From CBIHON01 sp966211965 (GTDB lineage Bacteria; Pseudomonadota; Gammaproteobacteria; Burkholderiales; Burkholderiaceae_D), in assembly GCA_966211965.1 (NCBI GenBank), contig CBIHON010000003.1, positions 1 through 64,000 of the forward strand: a stretch of DNA of 64,000 bases, written 5' to 3'. Within the stretch, counting starts at the first letter, position 1; every line of letters starts with the position of its first letter. This document shows, piece after piece, positions 24,370-32,500 of the stretch. The notes under the pieces were generated by a model that saw only the letters and a program-made list of their open reading frames with translations, was not told where the DNA came from and ran no database searches. The translations under genes and the position numbers were made by a program.

Positions 24370-25617
24370 ATGAATCCACGCGCCATCCTGCTGGACCTGT
24401 TTCAATCGGCGGTCGCCGCCGCGCAAGCGTCGAAACGCATGCAGGCGGTTTTGCCGCCCCCGCCGCGCGGCCGGACAGTGGTGATCGGCGCCGGCAAGGG
24501 CGCCGCGGAAATGGCGGCGCAACTCGAAGCCTTGTGGCCGGGACCCTTGGAGGGCGCGGTCGTCACCCGCTACGGCCATGCAGTGCCGTGCCGCCATATC
24601 CGCGTGCTGGAAGCCGCGCACCCTTTTCCCGACGAGAACGGCATCGCGGCGGCGAAAGAGCTGCGCAAACAGCTTGCCGGCCTCACTGCCGACGATCTGG
24701 TGATCAGCCTCATATCGGGCGGCGGCTCGGCCCTGCTGGTGGAACCGGCGCCCGGCATCAGCCTGGCGGACAAGCAGCAATTGACGCGCGACCTGTTTCA
24801 AGCCGGCGCGACCATACGGGAACTCAATCGCGTGCGGCAGGCCTTGTCGCGGGTGAAGGGCGGGCGGCTGGCTGCGGCAGCGTGGCCGGCTCAGGTCGTG
24901 ACGCTGGTGATTTCCGACGTGCCGGGTGACGATCCGGCCTTAGTCGCTTCGGGGCCGACCGTTGCTCCCTCTGTCGATGAAGAAGCGCCCTTGTCCATCC
25001 TCGAGCGCCTGGGCGTCGCCGTGCCGGACCATGTGTGCAAGGCCTTGCAGGAAGACCGGCCGTTGCAACACGATTTTTCGCACTGCCGGACCGAACTCAT
25101 CGCCACACCCATGCAGAGCCTGCAGGCCGCCGCGGCGCGCGCCAGGGAACTCGGCTATACGCCCCTCATCCTGAGCGATTGCATCGAGGGCGAGGCGCGC
25201 GAGGTGGCCGAAGTTCACGCCGGCATCGCGTTGTCGGCACTGCGTTATGGCGAACCCTTGCGACGGCCGGCCGTCTTGTTGTCCGGCGGCGAAACCAAGG
25301 TGACCTTCGGCGATATCAAGCCCGGACGCGGCGGCCGCAATGCCGAATTCCTGCTGGCGCTGGGCCTGGCCCTGCGCGGCGAGCCGTCGATCCATGCGAT
25401 CGCATGCGATACTGATGGCCTCGACGGCAGCGAGGACAATGCCGGCGCCATCTGGCTGGACGACAGCGCGGCGCGGGCGCGGCGGGAGGGCATCGATCTG
25501 CGCGGCTATCTTGACCGGCACGATGCCTATACTGCTTTTTCAAGAATGGGGAATCTGGTCGTGACCGGACCGACCCATACCAACGTCAATGATTTTCGAG
25601 CGATCCTGATCGCCTGA
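24370..25617 (+). CDS. Glycerate 2-kinase / hydroxypyruvate reductase-like protein (MOFRL family)
   Basis: 415 residues. The N-terminal domain has VVIGAGKGAAEMAAQLE, AHPFPDENGIAAAKEL and the glycine-rich LISGGGSALL; the middle NRVRQALSRVKGGRLA, VISDVPGDDPALVASGPT; the C-terminal MOFRL domain LLSGGETKVT, GGRNAEFLLALGLAL, ACDTDGLDGSEDNAGA. This is the whole signature of the GckA/TtuD family, today known as ATP-dependent glycerate 2-kinases although often annotated hydroxypyruvate reductase. It makes 2-phosphoglycerate from glycerate in tartrate, glyoxylate or serine-cycle degradation. No tartronate semialdehyde genes lie beside it, so it may serve several routes. Length is normal. Confidence 0.92.
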   Translation: MNPRAILLDLFQSAVAAAQASKRMQAVLPPPPRGRTVVIGAGKGAAEMAAQLEALWPGPLEGAVVTRYGHAVPCRHIRVLEAAHPFPDENGIAAAKELRKQLAGLTADDLVISLISGGGSALLVEPAPGISLADKQQLTRDLFQAGATIRELNRVRQALSRVKGGRLAAAAWPAQVVTLVISDVPGDDPALVASGPTVAPSVDEEAPLSILERLGVAVPDHVCKALQEDRPLQHDFSHCRTELIATPMQSLQAAAARARELGYTPLILSDCIEGEAREVAEVHAGIALSALRYGEPLRRPAVLLSGGETKVTFGDIKPGRGGRNAEFLLALGLALRGEPSIHAIACDTDGLDGSEDNAGAIWLDDSAARARREGIDLRGYLDRHDAYTAFSRMGNLVVTGPTHTNVNDFRAILIA

Positions 25618-25637
25618 TGCAAAACAAGGAGAGGTAA

Positions 25638-25961
25638 ATGGAAAATTCAGCATGCTTGCGTCACGTTGTGTTGTGCGCATTTCGAGAGGCGACGTCGGCT
25701 GAGCAGATAGCCTTCATTACACGGGAATTTTCCCTGCTCAAGGAAAAAATAGGAGAGGTTCGGCACTTTGAGTGCGGCACCAATAATAGTCCGGAAAATT
25801 TGAATGACGGCTATACGCATTGCTTTACGCTGCACTTCCAAAACGAAAAAGGGCGAGATGCATACTTGGCTCATCCGGCGCATCTGGACTTTGTCGAATT
25901 GCTGAAACCCTCTTTAGCGAAGGTATTGGTGGTGGACTATTTTGCTCGGGACGCATCTTGA
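25638..25961 (+). CDS. Dabb (stress-responsive alpha/beta barrel) domain protein
   Basis: 107 residues; the domain fills the protein: LRHVVLCAFREATSAEQIAF, VRHFECGTNNSPENLNDGYT, and AYLAHPAHLDFVELLKP near the end, with the HPxHxxF motif of Dabb proteins. These are dimeric ferredoxin-like proteins, some of which are cyclases or stress proteins. It follows the glycerate kinase gene by 20 bases, with AGGAGAGG before the start, so it is probably co-transcribed. No catalytic function can be assigned. Confidence 0.88.
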   Translation: MENSACLRHVVLCAFREATSAEQIAFITREFSLLKEKIGEVRHFECGTNNSPENLNDGYTHCFTLHFQNEKGRDAYLAHPAHLDFVELLKPSLAKVLVVDYFARDAS

Positions 25962-26177
25962 GCTTGCGGCATGGGCCTGAAATCCGGCTGAGGGGCTGAC
26001 GAAAAAAAACGGCTTTCATCAGCTGGATATCTCTACCAGGTTTGTCTATATTTGTTCGCTCGTTCTCCTGGTTTTCAAGACAACATTCGGCCGTAAAACG
26101 CTTACATTGCAATTCGCCTTGGCGGCTTGCAACGCGGTCGCTTGCGCGCTTACATTGATAAATCAGGAGAAAGCACA

Positions 26178-26591
26178 GTGGCAGAGTCAACGATCAACGG
26201 CACCATGTCTGCCTTAGCTCATGACGCGGTTGAGTTTGCGCGTCGAAATTTCGGGGTTGCGCTCGATTTTTCCAATGCGAGTGTCGAACGCGTCGAAATC
26301 ATTGCGGAGGAACTCTATCAATCGATCCCCCATGGAGTGCTCAACAGGTTGTTCCATCTGAGCCCGTCGGAAGGCGAAATGCAAAATATCTGCAACATGC
26401 TGGGCGCTTACATCGGTGAGGTTTTCCGCCGCAGCAAGGGCGGAGAGTGGGCCACCAACCAGGAATTTTCCGCAGTCGGGATTCAACATGGCGCTTCTTG
26501 GCTGTTCCCGCAAGCGAAGGTGCACGACCGGCTCACCAACGGCTCGGAAGATGACCTCTGGGCTTACTTTCGGCGCCTGATTGAAAGCTGA
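26178..26591 (+). CDS. Conserved-looking protein of unknown function
   Basis: 137 residues from GTG 26178, chosen because AGGAG lies at 26165-26169; an upstream GTG at 26127 has no such site. Soluble, mixed alpha/beta. Characteristic stretches: RVEIIAEELYQSIPHGVLNRLF, MLGAYIGEVFRRSKGGEW, EDDLWAYFRRLIES. The LGAYIGEVxRRxxGGxW block is reminiscent of several small DUF families in Proteobacteria but I cannot name one. It converges with the chemoreceptor gene, leaving only six bases between the stops. Confidence 0.75.
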   Translation: MAESTINGTMSALAHDAVEFARRNFGVALDFSNASVERVEIIAEELYQSIPHGVLNRLFHLSPSEGEMQNICNMLGAYIGEVFRRSKGGEWATNQEFSAVGIQHGASWLFPQAKVHDRLTNGSEDDLWAYFRRLIES

Positions 26592-26597
26592 CGCCGT

Positions 26598-28667
26598 TCA
26601 GAATTCTTCCCAGTTTTCATTCGACAAGGGGCGCGCCGGTTTTCTCGAAACCGGCACGAGCGGCCGGCCGATCGGCAGAATATTTGCTGTGGCCTGTCGC
26701 GCCTCGGCTGGTGCAGGCATCTCATCCAGCTTGAACGCCGCTACCGCGTGCTCCAGTTCCCGCGCCTGGTTTTCCATGCTTTCCGCCGCTGCCGAAGCTT
26801 GCTCGACCAGAGCCGCATTTTGCTGTGTCATCTCATCCATTTGCGTCACCGCCCGGTTGATCTCTTCGATGCCGCTGCTTTGCTCCAGACTGGCATTCGT
26901 GATTTCACCGATGATGCCGGTCACGTGGCTTACCGAGGCAACGATTTCGTTCATGGTCTGCCCGGCTTGATCGACCAGCCTGCCGCCCGCATCGACCTTC
27001 TGCACCGAATCCGTTATCAGCGTTTTGATCTCTTTGGCGGCGCCGGCCGAGCGCTGCGCCAGGGTGCGCACTTCCGCCGCCACCACCGCGAACCCTCGTC
27101 CCTGCTCGCCGGCGCGGGCCGCTTCCACTGCCGCGTTCAACGCGAGAATATTGGTCTGAAACGCGATGCCGTCGATCACGCCGATGATGTCGACGATCTT
27201 GCGCGAACTCTCCTTGATCGACCCCATGGTCTCGACCACCTGGTCCACGACCTGGCCGCCGCGCTGCGCGACGCTCGAGGCGGAGATCGCCAGTTGATTC
27301 GCCTGCCGCGCGTTTTCGGCATTCTGTTGCACGGTCGAGGTTAGTTGTTCCATTGCCGAGGCGGTTTGCTGCAGCGAACTTGCCTGCGATTCCGTACGTA
27401 CCGACAAGTCGCCGTTGCCGCGCGCGATCTCTTGCGAGCCGAGGTGGATTTGCGAAGAACAATCGCGAACCTTCACGATCATCGACGCCAGGCGCTGTTT
27501 CATTTCGCCGACTCGGCACAGGATCGCGCCGAGTTCGTCGCGCGAGCGCACCTCCGGATCGGCCGCGAGGTCGCCGCTATACATTCGTTCCACCGATGCC
27601 TCCAGCCGGTTCAGGTTGCCCCTGAACGAAGCATAAAAGGCCAGCATGAAGTACACGCAAACCAGCAGCGCCAGCATGATCGGTACATATCCCAGCAACT
27701 GCTTGCTGCGCAGGTTGCCGATGCGCCGCTCCAGCAGCCGGTCGAGATCGGCTGCGGCTTGCTGCGCCAGTTTGTAGACAGCCTCGGTGGCGGTGCCGGT
27801 AGTGCCGAGATAGTCGCGCGGCGGCAGCTTGAATACTTCGCTGGCCGATACGTCGCCGGTATGCGAGGTCAGCATTGCGCCGACCGGTTCAAGTTGCTGC
27901 GCCGGCGTCGGCATGTCCTTGCTTTGCACAGCAGCATTGCGGTTGGCGGCGTTGAGGTCGCCGTTGGCATTGAGCAGCGAGCGTTTGGTCAGCAGCAGAG
28001 TCTCGGACACTTTTCTTGCTTCAGCGAGGGTGATTTCCTTGCGCGCGATCGCGACGGCGGTCAGGCTGCGGATTTCATCCAGATCGGTGGCCAGCGCCGG
28101 CAGCGATGAGGTGGCGGCATGCATCAGGTAGAAGGCGTCGAGTTCGGGGTCCTGGCTCAGATTGGAGTGGCTGGCGGCCAGCTTCACGTGTTCCTGTAAT
28201 TCGGCGCTGAGCTTGCGATAGGCTTCGTCGCCTGCTTCGCCGCTGGTCTTGGCGGCATCCTGCGATTTTTGCTTCAGCGCGTTCCATTGCTTGCTTAATG
28301 CCAGCTCGTCGATTGCGCCGTGCAGCGTATCGATTTTTTGGATTTGCTGATCCACCTTCGCCTGCGCCTCGGCATAGCCGGCTTTCAAACCATCTTCTCC
28401 GCCGAGAACGGCGCTGCCGTAGGCACGCGTGGTGTGCACCAGGCGGGTCAGTTCCAGCAGTTGCGTCACATAGACTACGCCGACGCGCTCCTTGCGTGCG
28501 AATTCCGCATTGGCGATCAATTCGCGCTGCAGCAGGAAAAACAGAACCAGCAAGGGGAGCACCACGATCGAGGAAATCAGTACGAATTTGGGCAGCACGC
28601 GCATGCGTTCCATCAGGCTGGTCGCAGGGCGTAGCAGACGTTCTCTGACGCTCAGGGGCTGGCTCAT
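26598..28667 (-). CDS. Methyl-accepting chemotaxis protein
   Basis: 689 residues. Membrane segment 1 at about 28-46 (FVLISSIVVLPLLVLFFLLQ), an all-helical periplasmic sensor of about 275 residues (helical-bundle type, e.g. LARLVHTTRAYGSAVLGGED-like region), membrane segment 2 at about 322-345 (YVPIMLALLVCVYFMLAFYA), a HAMP domain, then the signalling coiled coil with the invariant hairpin VIDGIAFQTNILALNAAVEA, then ARAGEQGRGFAVVAAEVRTLA. The C terminus NENWEEF ends in a NWEEF pentapeptide, the docking site for CheR/CheB seen as NWETF in enteric Tar and Tsr. The ligand is unknown. GGAG precedes the start. Next to it on the same strand are a CheY-like regulator and a hybrid kinase. Confidence 0.95.
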   Translation of the reverse strand: MSQPLSVRERLLRPATSLMERMRVLPKFVLISSIVVLPLLVLFFLLQRELIANAEFARKERVGVVYVTQLLELTRLVHTTRAYGSAVLGGEDGLKAGYAEAQAKVDQQIQKIDTLHGAIDELALSKQWNALKQKSQDAAKTSGEAGDEAYRKLSAELQEHVKLAASHSNLSQDPELDAFYLMHAATSSLPALATDLDEIRSLTAVAIARKEITLAEARKVSETLLLTKRSLLNANGDLNAANRNAAVQSKDMPTPAQQLEPVGAMLTSHTGDVSASEVFKLPPRDYLGTTGTATEAVYKLAQQAAADLDRLLERRIGNLRSKQLLGYVPIMLALLVCVYFMLAFYASFRGNLNRLEASVERMYSGDLAADPEVRSRDELGAILCRVGEMKQRLASMIVKVRDCSSQIHLGSQEIARGNGDLSVRTESQASSLQQTASAMEQLTSTVQQNAENARQANQLAISASSVAQRGGQVVDQVVETMGSIKESSRKIVDIIGVIDGIAFQTNILALNAAVEAARAGEQGRGFAVVAAEVRTLAQRSAGAAKEIKTLITDSVQKVDAGGRLVDQAGQTMNEIVASVSHVTGIIGEITNASLEQSSGIEEINRAVTQMDEMTQQNAALVEQASAAAESMENQARELEHAVAAFKLDEMPAPAEARQATANILPIGRPLVPVSRKPARPLSNENWEEF

Positions 28668-28705
28668 CGGGGGGGCTCCAGAATTGTTTTATTTACGGCG
28701 ATGCG

Positions 28706-28733
28706 GATCGGCAGACCGTCGATTATTTATTGT
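28706..28733 (-). promoter_or_regulatory. Candidate sigma-28-like promoter of the chemoreceptor gene, within a repeated sequence
   Basis: On the minus strand TAAA (28730-28727) and GCCGATCC (28713-28706) lie 13 bases apart, about 40 bases before the chemoreceptor ATG. Flagellar promoters normally have 15 bases, so this is only a candidate. The same block (23 bases, 28711-28733) is repeated at 28811-28833. Confidence 0.35.
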
Positions 28734-28810
28734 GGATGGGCCAAATGGTCGACAGGTCCACAGGCCGGAAAGCGGGAAGGGCGGATTCACTTCCCGACCT
28801 GCAAAATCGG

Positions 28811-28850
28811 GGCAGGCCGTCGATCATTTGTTGAATTATTTACAATTCAA
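28811..28850. repeat. Second copy of the 23-base direct repeat, next to an AT-rich palindrome
   Basis: 28811-28833 repeats 28711-28733 with three mismatches, exactly 100 bases further on. It abuts TTGAATT/AATTCAA (28831-28837/28844-28850), a perfect seven-base inverted repeat. On the minus strand CAAA-N15-CCCGATTT here has canonical flagellar spacing. The remaining gap 28851-29016 shows nothing else. Confidence 0.4.
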
Positions 28851-29016
28851 AAAATAATAAGCCCGCCGTCCGGTAAGGGCTATTGTGTATTTCACGTATT
28901 GAAGAGGTGGGGGAAAGCTGCGAAGGCAGCCGTGCGGTACGAGGGTTTTGGATCTTTGCGGGCTTCCAGCAAGGGCGGGCCGTCGATGCCCTGCGTCGGC
29001 AAGACGCACTGCGCCG

Positions 29017-29403
29017 CTAGCGATTGTTCTTCATGCAGTTATCGATCGCCTCGATCACCTTGACCGCATTGAAGGGCTTGACCACAAAACCGTTGGCCCC
29101 GGCTTGTATCGCCAACTGCACATTGTTGACCGTGGCCAGGGAGCTGATCATGATGACCTTGGTCCCGGGAGCATCAAGCCGTATCTGCTGGGCGGCTTGA
29201 TGTCCGTTCATCTTCGGCATGTCAATGTCGATGAAGGCGATGTCCGGTTTGATGTTGAGACATAGTTCGACTGCTTTTTCTCCGTCCATTGCTTCGCCCG
29301 CTACCGAATAATGGTTCTCTCGCAGCATCAGGCGCAACACGCTGAGGGTCAGGCGGTCATCATCTGCGATTACGATCTTCACTGTCTTTTCATATGGTCT
29401 CAA
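29017..29403 (-). CDS. Single-domain response regulator (CheY-like)
   Basis: 128 residues from TTG 29403, chosen because GGAGG (29415-29411) is seven bases upstream; a GTG at 29382 is the alternative and longer starts would run into mobile-element sequence. The receiver domain is canonical: KIVIADDDRLTLSVLRLML with the acidic pair, phospho-acceptor aspartate in PDIAFIDIDMPKMNG, threonine/serine switch in VIMISSLA, and lysine in GFVVKPFNAVKVIEAI. No output domain, so it acts by protein contact. It lies downstream of the hybrid kinase at 29489 and upstream of the chemoreceptor, all on the minus strand; it could receive phosphate from that kinase's HPt domain. Confidence 0.9.
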   Translation of the reverse strand: MRPYEKTVKIVIADDDRLTLSVLRLMLRENHYSVAGEAMDGEKAVELCLNIKPDIAFIDIDMPKMNGHQAAQQIRLDAPGTKVIMISSLATVNNVQLAIQAGANGFVVKPFNAVKVIEAIDNCMKNNR

Positions 29404-29421
29404 AAAGTATCCTCCGAATGC

Positions 29422-29491
29422 GCTTTTTTCCTTGTCTCGATCCGATTTCGCCACTTTTGCTTTTGCAACGAATTTGCGGAACAGGACATTA
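29422..29491. mobile_element. Half of a MITE-like element between kinase and regulator genes
   Basis: 66 of 70 bases match 51679-51748, the right half of the complete element at 51588-51746, including the terminal CGGAACAGGACA and the flanking TA. Only this half is present; the left end and its GTGTCCTGTTCCG terminus are missing. The TA at 29490-29491 is part of the TAA stop codon of the hybrid kinase gene on the minus strand. Confidence 0.75.
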
Positions 29492-31507
29492 GCTGTCTGT
29501 CTTGTTCGCCGCAAGCATCACGCGCAGCCGCGCTTCGATTCTTGTGTATTCGGCCTCGATGGCGGCTAGCCTCGGGGCGGCGCCATCCAGCTGGCCGGCC
29601 TTGGCCCTGATTTCGAACTCCTTGCATAGCGCCGCCAAACTGGTGGCGCCGATGGATGCGGTGCTGCCGGAAAGCGCATGAGCCACACTCGCCATCTTGG
29701 CCGTGTCGCCGGCGGCGGAGGCGTCGTGCAGGGCGGCGATGCGCTTCGGACTGTCGGTCTGAAACAGATCGGCCAGTTCCGTGAAGTCGTCGCCGAACAT
29801 TTCGTAGATCGCATCCAGCTCATCCGCATGCGGGGCCGTTTCCGGCGCCGGCCGTGCCGGCGTCAGCAGCCAGTGATCGAGCATGCTGCGCAGATGCGAC
29901 GGGCGCAGCGGCTTGGTCATGAAGTCATCCATCCCGGCGACCCTGCATTTTTCCTGTTCGCCCGGCATCGCATGCGCGGTCCAGGCAATGATCGGCGTAT
30001 GGCGTGCGCTGCCTTCGATGCTGCGGATTTGCGCAGTCGCCTGAAAGCCGTCGAGCTCCGGCATCTGGCAATCCATCAGCACCAGATCATAGTTGCCGGC
30101 CTGATGCATCGATACCGCTTGCAGGCCGTTGATCGCAGCGTCGGCGCGGCAGCCGAGTTTTTCCAGCATGCGCAGAGCGACTTGCTGGTTCACGATATTG
30201 TCGTCTGCCACCAGTACCCGGTAGCCGGCAAAGGGGCGCGCCTGCTCGCTCGGCATGACCGGCGCGGCGAAGCTGGCACTGGTCATGAACGGCGGCGTTT
30301 CGCCCTTGCCGAGCGGCTTGCTCAAGGCGGTCAGCGTGTGTATCAGGACCTTGTTTGAAACCGGCTTGCCGAGGACGGCGGAAAATCCTTCCTGTGCAAA
30401 ACGCTGTGCCTCATCCGGCGCGGCACTGCTCAAGAGCACCAGAGAAATCTCGCGGTAAGCCGGATCGGATTTGAGGGCGGCGCCGATGGTTGCGCCATCG
30501 ATGCCCGCCATCTGGTGGTTCAGGATCGCAATCCGATAAGGATCGCCGGCCGATGCTGCTTGTGCCATTGCCGTCAGTGCCGTGGTGGCACTGTCGAAGC
30601 CGGTAGCGCGCAGGCCCTGTTGCGTGAGTTCGTGCTCAAGCGCTTGCCGGTCTGCCGGCTGCTCTTCGACGAACAAAACCCGCACTCCGGCCAAGGGGTT
30701 GGAGGCATAGGCAAAGTCCAGCACTACGCGAAAATTGCAGGGCTGGTCCGGGTGCCATTCGCCGCTGATTTCTCCGCCCATAAAATTAATCAGGCGTTTG
30801 CAAAGCATCCATTGGAGCTCATTCTTCCCATATTTATGGGAGTCGATCTCTTGTGCGGCAGGGATGGCGCTACCAGCCTCGTCTTTTGACTCGGACGAAC
30901 CAGCCCCTGAATTGCTGACCGCTAGCGTCAGGCGGCAGTGTTGTTCCGCGCCTGTTCCGGCGTCGATGGCGACCTGCACGCTGCCGTGCCTGGCGCACGC
31001 GATTGCGCAGCCGATCAGGATCGTGGCGATCTGCCGCACGCGCGCGGCGTCGCCGATCAAGGGATGCAATGCCGCCGGATGGCGCACTGTCAGATCGATT
31101 CCCTTGCCCTCGGCAATGGCGGACTGGAGGGTGATTACCTGCTCCAGTTCGGCCGGCAGGTCGAAAGCGGCTTGTTTCAGACTGAAGGTGCCGGCCTGGA
31201 TCATCGACAGATCGAGGATGTCACTGGTCAGTTCGAACAGGTTCTCCGCACTGGTTTGAGCCATGGTGGCCAGCGAGCGCTGCTCACTGGTCAGCTCGGT
31301 ATCGAGCATCAGGGTCAGCATCCCGAGCACTCCGTTCATCGGCGTGCGGATTTCGTGGCTTATGTTTGCGAACAACCTGCATGCCTCCTTGTTTTTGATA
31401 TCGGTGCCGGCGGCGGGATTGGTCGCCTGTAGCATGGGGTCCGGTGCCTGCTCCGTTTGTTTTCGGGTTGGCGAGGGGATCAACCCCGATAATCTCTTGG
31501 AACGCAT
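29489..31507 (-). CDS. Hybrid histidine kinase with degenerate ATPase and first receiver domains
   Basis: 672 residues, no membrane segment. Order: HisKA with intact H51 (LFANISHEIRTPMNG), an ATPase-like domain (about 120-265), receiver 1 (about 275-395), receiver 2 (about 428-548), HPt (about 565-665). The ATPase domain lacks the usual N-box asparagine (ILIGCAIACARHG) and a DxGxG motif (VSNSGAGSSES), and the GTGLGL loop is replaced by YGKNELQWMLCKRL. Receiver 1 has N330 in place of the phospho-acceptor aspartate (AILNHQMAGIDG). Receiver 2 is canonical with D479 (LVLMDCQMPELDG) and the HPt histidine H610 is present (VAHALSGSTASIG). It may no longer bind ATP and instead relay or scaffold. The stop codon is supplied at a MITE junction. 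Confidence 0.88.
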   Translation of the reverse strand: MRSKRLSGLIPSPTRKQTEQAPDPMLQATNPAAGTDIKNKEACRLFANISHEIRTPMNGVLGMLTLMLDTELTSEQRSLATMAQTSAENLFELTSDILDLSMIQAGTFSLKQAAFDLPAELEQVITLQSAIAEGKGIDLTVRHPAALHPLIGDAARVRQIATILIGCAIACARHGSVQVAIDAGTGAEQHCRLTLAVSNSGAGSSESKDEAGSAIPAAQEIDSHKYGKNELQWMLCKRLINFMGGEISGEWHPDQPCNFRVVLDFAYASNPLAGVRVLFVEEQPADRQALEHELTQQGLRATGFDSATTALTAMAQAASAGDPYRIAILNHQMAGIDGATIGAALKSDPAYREISLVLLSSAAPDEAQRFAQEGFSAVLGKPVSNKVLIHTLTALSKPLGKGETPPFMTSASFAAPVMPSEQARPFAGYRVLVADDNIVNQQVALRMLEKLGCRADAAINGLQAVSMHQAGNYDLVLMDCQMPELDGFQATAQIRSIEGSARHTPIIAWTAHAMPGEQEKCRVAGMDDFMTKPLRPSHLRSMLDHWLLTPARPAPETAPHADELDAIYEMFGDDFTELADLFQTDSPKRIAALHDASAAGDTAKMASVAHALSGSTASIGATSLAALCKEFEIRAKAGQLDGAAPRLAAIEAEYTRIEARLRVMLAANKTDS

Positions 31508-31810
31508 GATCCTCCTTGGATGACGACACGGCGGATTTTTCTTGAATCAAGATAGCCCATCTTGATCGGAGTCGGGCGCGGGCGTCAGTTTTTCTTAAGG
31601 ATATCCCAAAATGCGTGTGATGCGCACGTATTCCGATGCCTGGTTTTTGCATATTCGCCCCGATGATTTAACAAATCGTCGGCGCAGTGCGGTCCCTGTT
31701 TGCACTCTTGGCAGGCACTGGAAAATATCGGTATTCGGCGCCAAAGAACATTGCCAGATTAATCGCCTTGGATGTACTCTAACGCTTGCCAAAAAATGAG
31801 GAGGGCAGCC
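31508..31810. promoter_or_regulatory. Divergent control region with inverted repeats
   Basis: No gene. ATCAAGAT (31546-31553) and ATCTTGAT (31559-31566) are perfect arms around AGCCC, and the left arm overlaps a second palindrome CTTGAATCAAG (31541-31551), giving three CTTGA-type half-sites. It lies just upstream of the kinase start on the minus strand and about 245 bases before the peroxidase operon; I see no convincing -35/-10 pair. Confidence 0.4.
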
Positions 31811-32500
31811 ATGTCCAACATCGCCGGTAAAGCTTATGCCATGAATGTCGTTACGCCGATCCGATGGTATCTCGTCTGGCTCAATAAATTGATCTTTTGG
31901 GCTGCGCTGAAGCTTCCGTCGAAATTGCGCGGCTTGATTGCCCTGTCTCTGATTCATTATGCGCGCTGGGTCATCGTCGGCAAAAACCAGTTCCCGCATC
32001 TTCACGAGTCGCAGCCGAAAGAGGATCTGCATTACTCTTATATGTTCTTTTTCAGTAATTTCAACGGCAGTTGGGATCAGTACGTCGACTCGTTTACGTT
32101 TGCCATTCCCAGCGGCCTCGACCTGTTCTGGAAATGGAACGTCAAGTACCCGCACTCGGTGCCGCTGACGCCCTTCCATCAGTACATCCAGTACAACCAG
32201 ATCGAAACCAGCCACTACTACAACGCTTATCCGCTGGCGGCATCGAACGACATCAAGGCCGCCAAGAAAGTAAAAGCAGCCTTGATCGATTTCAACCGGC
32301 AGTACAGCAGCGCCACGCCGGAACAATTCCAGAAGCAATACAACGCGCTGCTGCGCAATCTGCAAAACGACTTGGGCGACATGCGGCCCACGCCTATCGT
32401 CAGCATGTCGGCGCAGCAGGTCGAAAAACGGCACCTGCGCGACTTGCGCAAGGCTTCGCAGAAAGCGGCGGTGGAAAAAGGAGAGACGATCCATGGGTAA
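31811..32500 (+). CDS. Unknown protein, first gene of the DyP peroxidase operon
   Basis: 229 residues from ATG 31811 after GAGGAGGG. Not recognised. It begins SNIAGKAYAMNVVTPI, has an amphipathic/hydrophobic stretch (WYLVWLNKLIFWAALKLP), and a central block FFFSNFNGSWDQYVDSFTFA, then IPSGLDLFWKW. Both the start and this block align with the next gene product (GNVSGNAYALTIMSPI; LVLCCNLHGDPDTWLRGMWA), so the two are distant paralogues. The beta-strand, Asn/Gly-Asp turn, helix pattern resembles the ferredoxin-like half of DyP peroxidases (YIFLRIHNGDSGRDFVGAV in the third gene); that is a suggestion only. No heme ligand is visible. The gene overlaps the following one by eight bases. Confidence 0.8.
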   Translation: MSNIAGKAYAMNVVTPIRWYLVWLNKLIFWAALKLPSKLRGLIALSLIHYARWVIVGKNQFPHLHESQPKEDLHYSYMFFFSNFNGSWDQYVDSFTFAIPSGLDLFWKWNVKYPHSVPLTPFHQYIQYNQIETSHYYNAYPLAASNDIKAAKKVKAALIDFNRQYSSATPEQFQKQYNALLRNLQNDLGDMRPTPIVSMSAQQVEKRHLRDLRKASQKAAVEKGETIHG

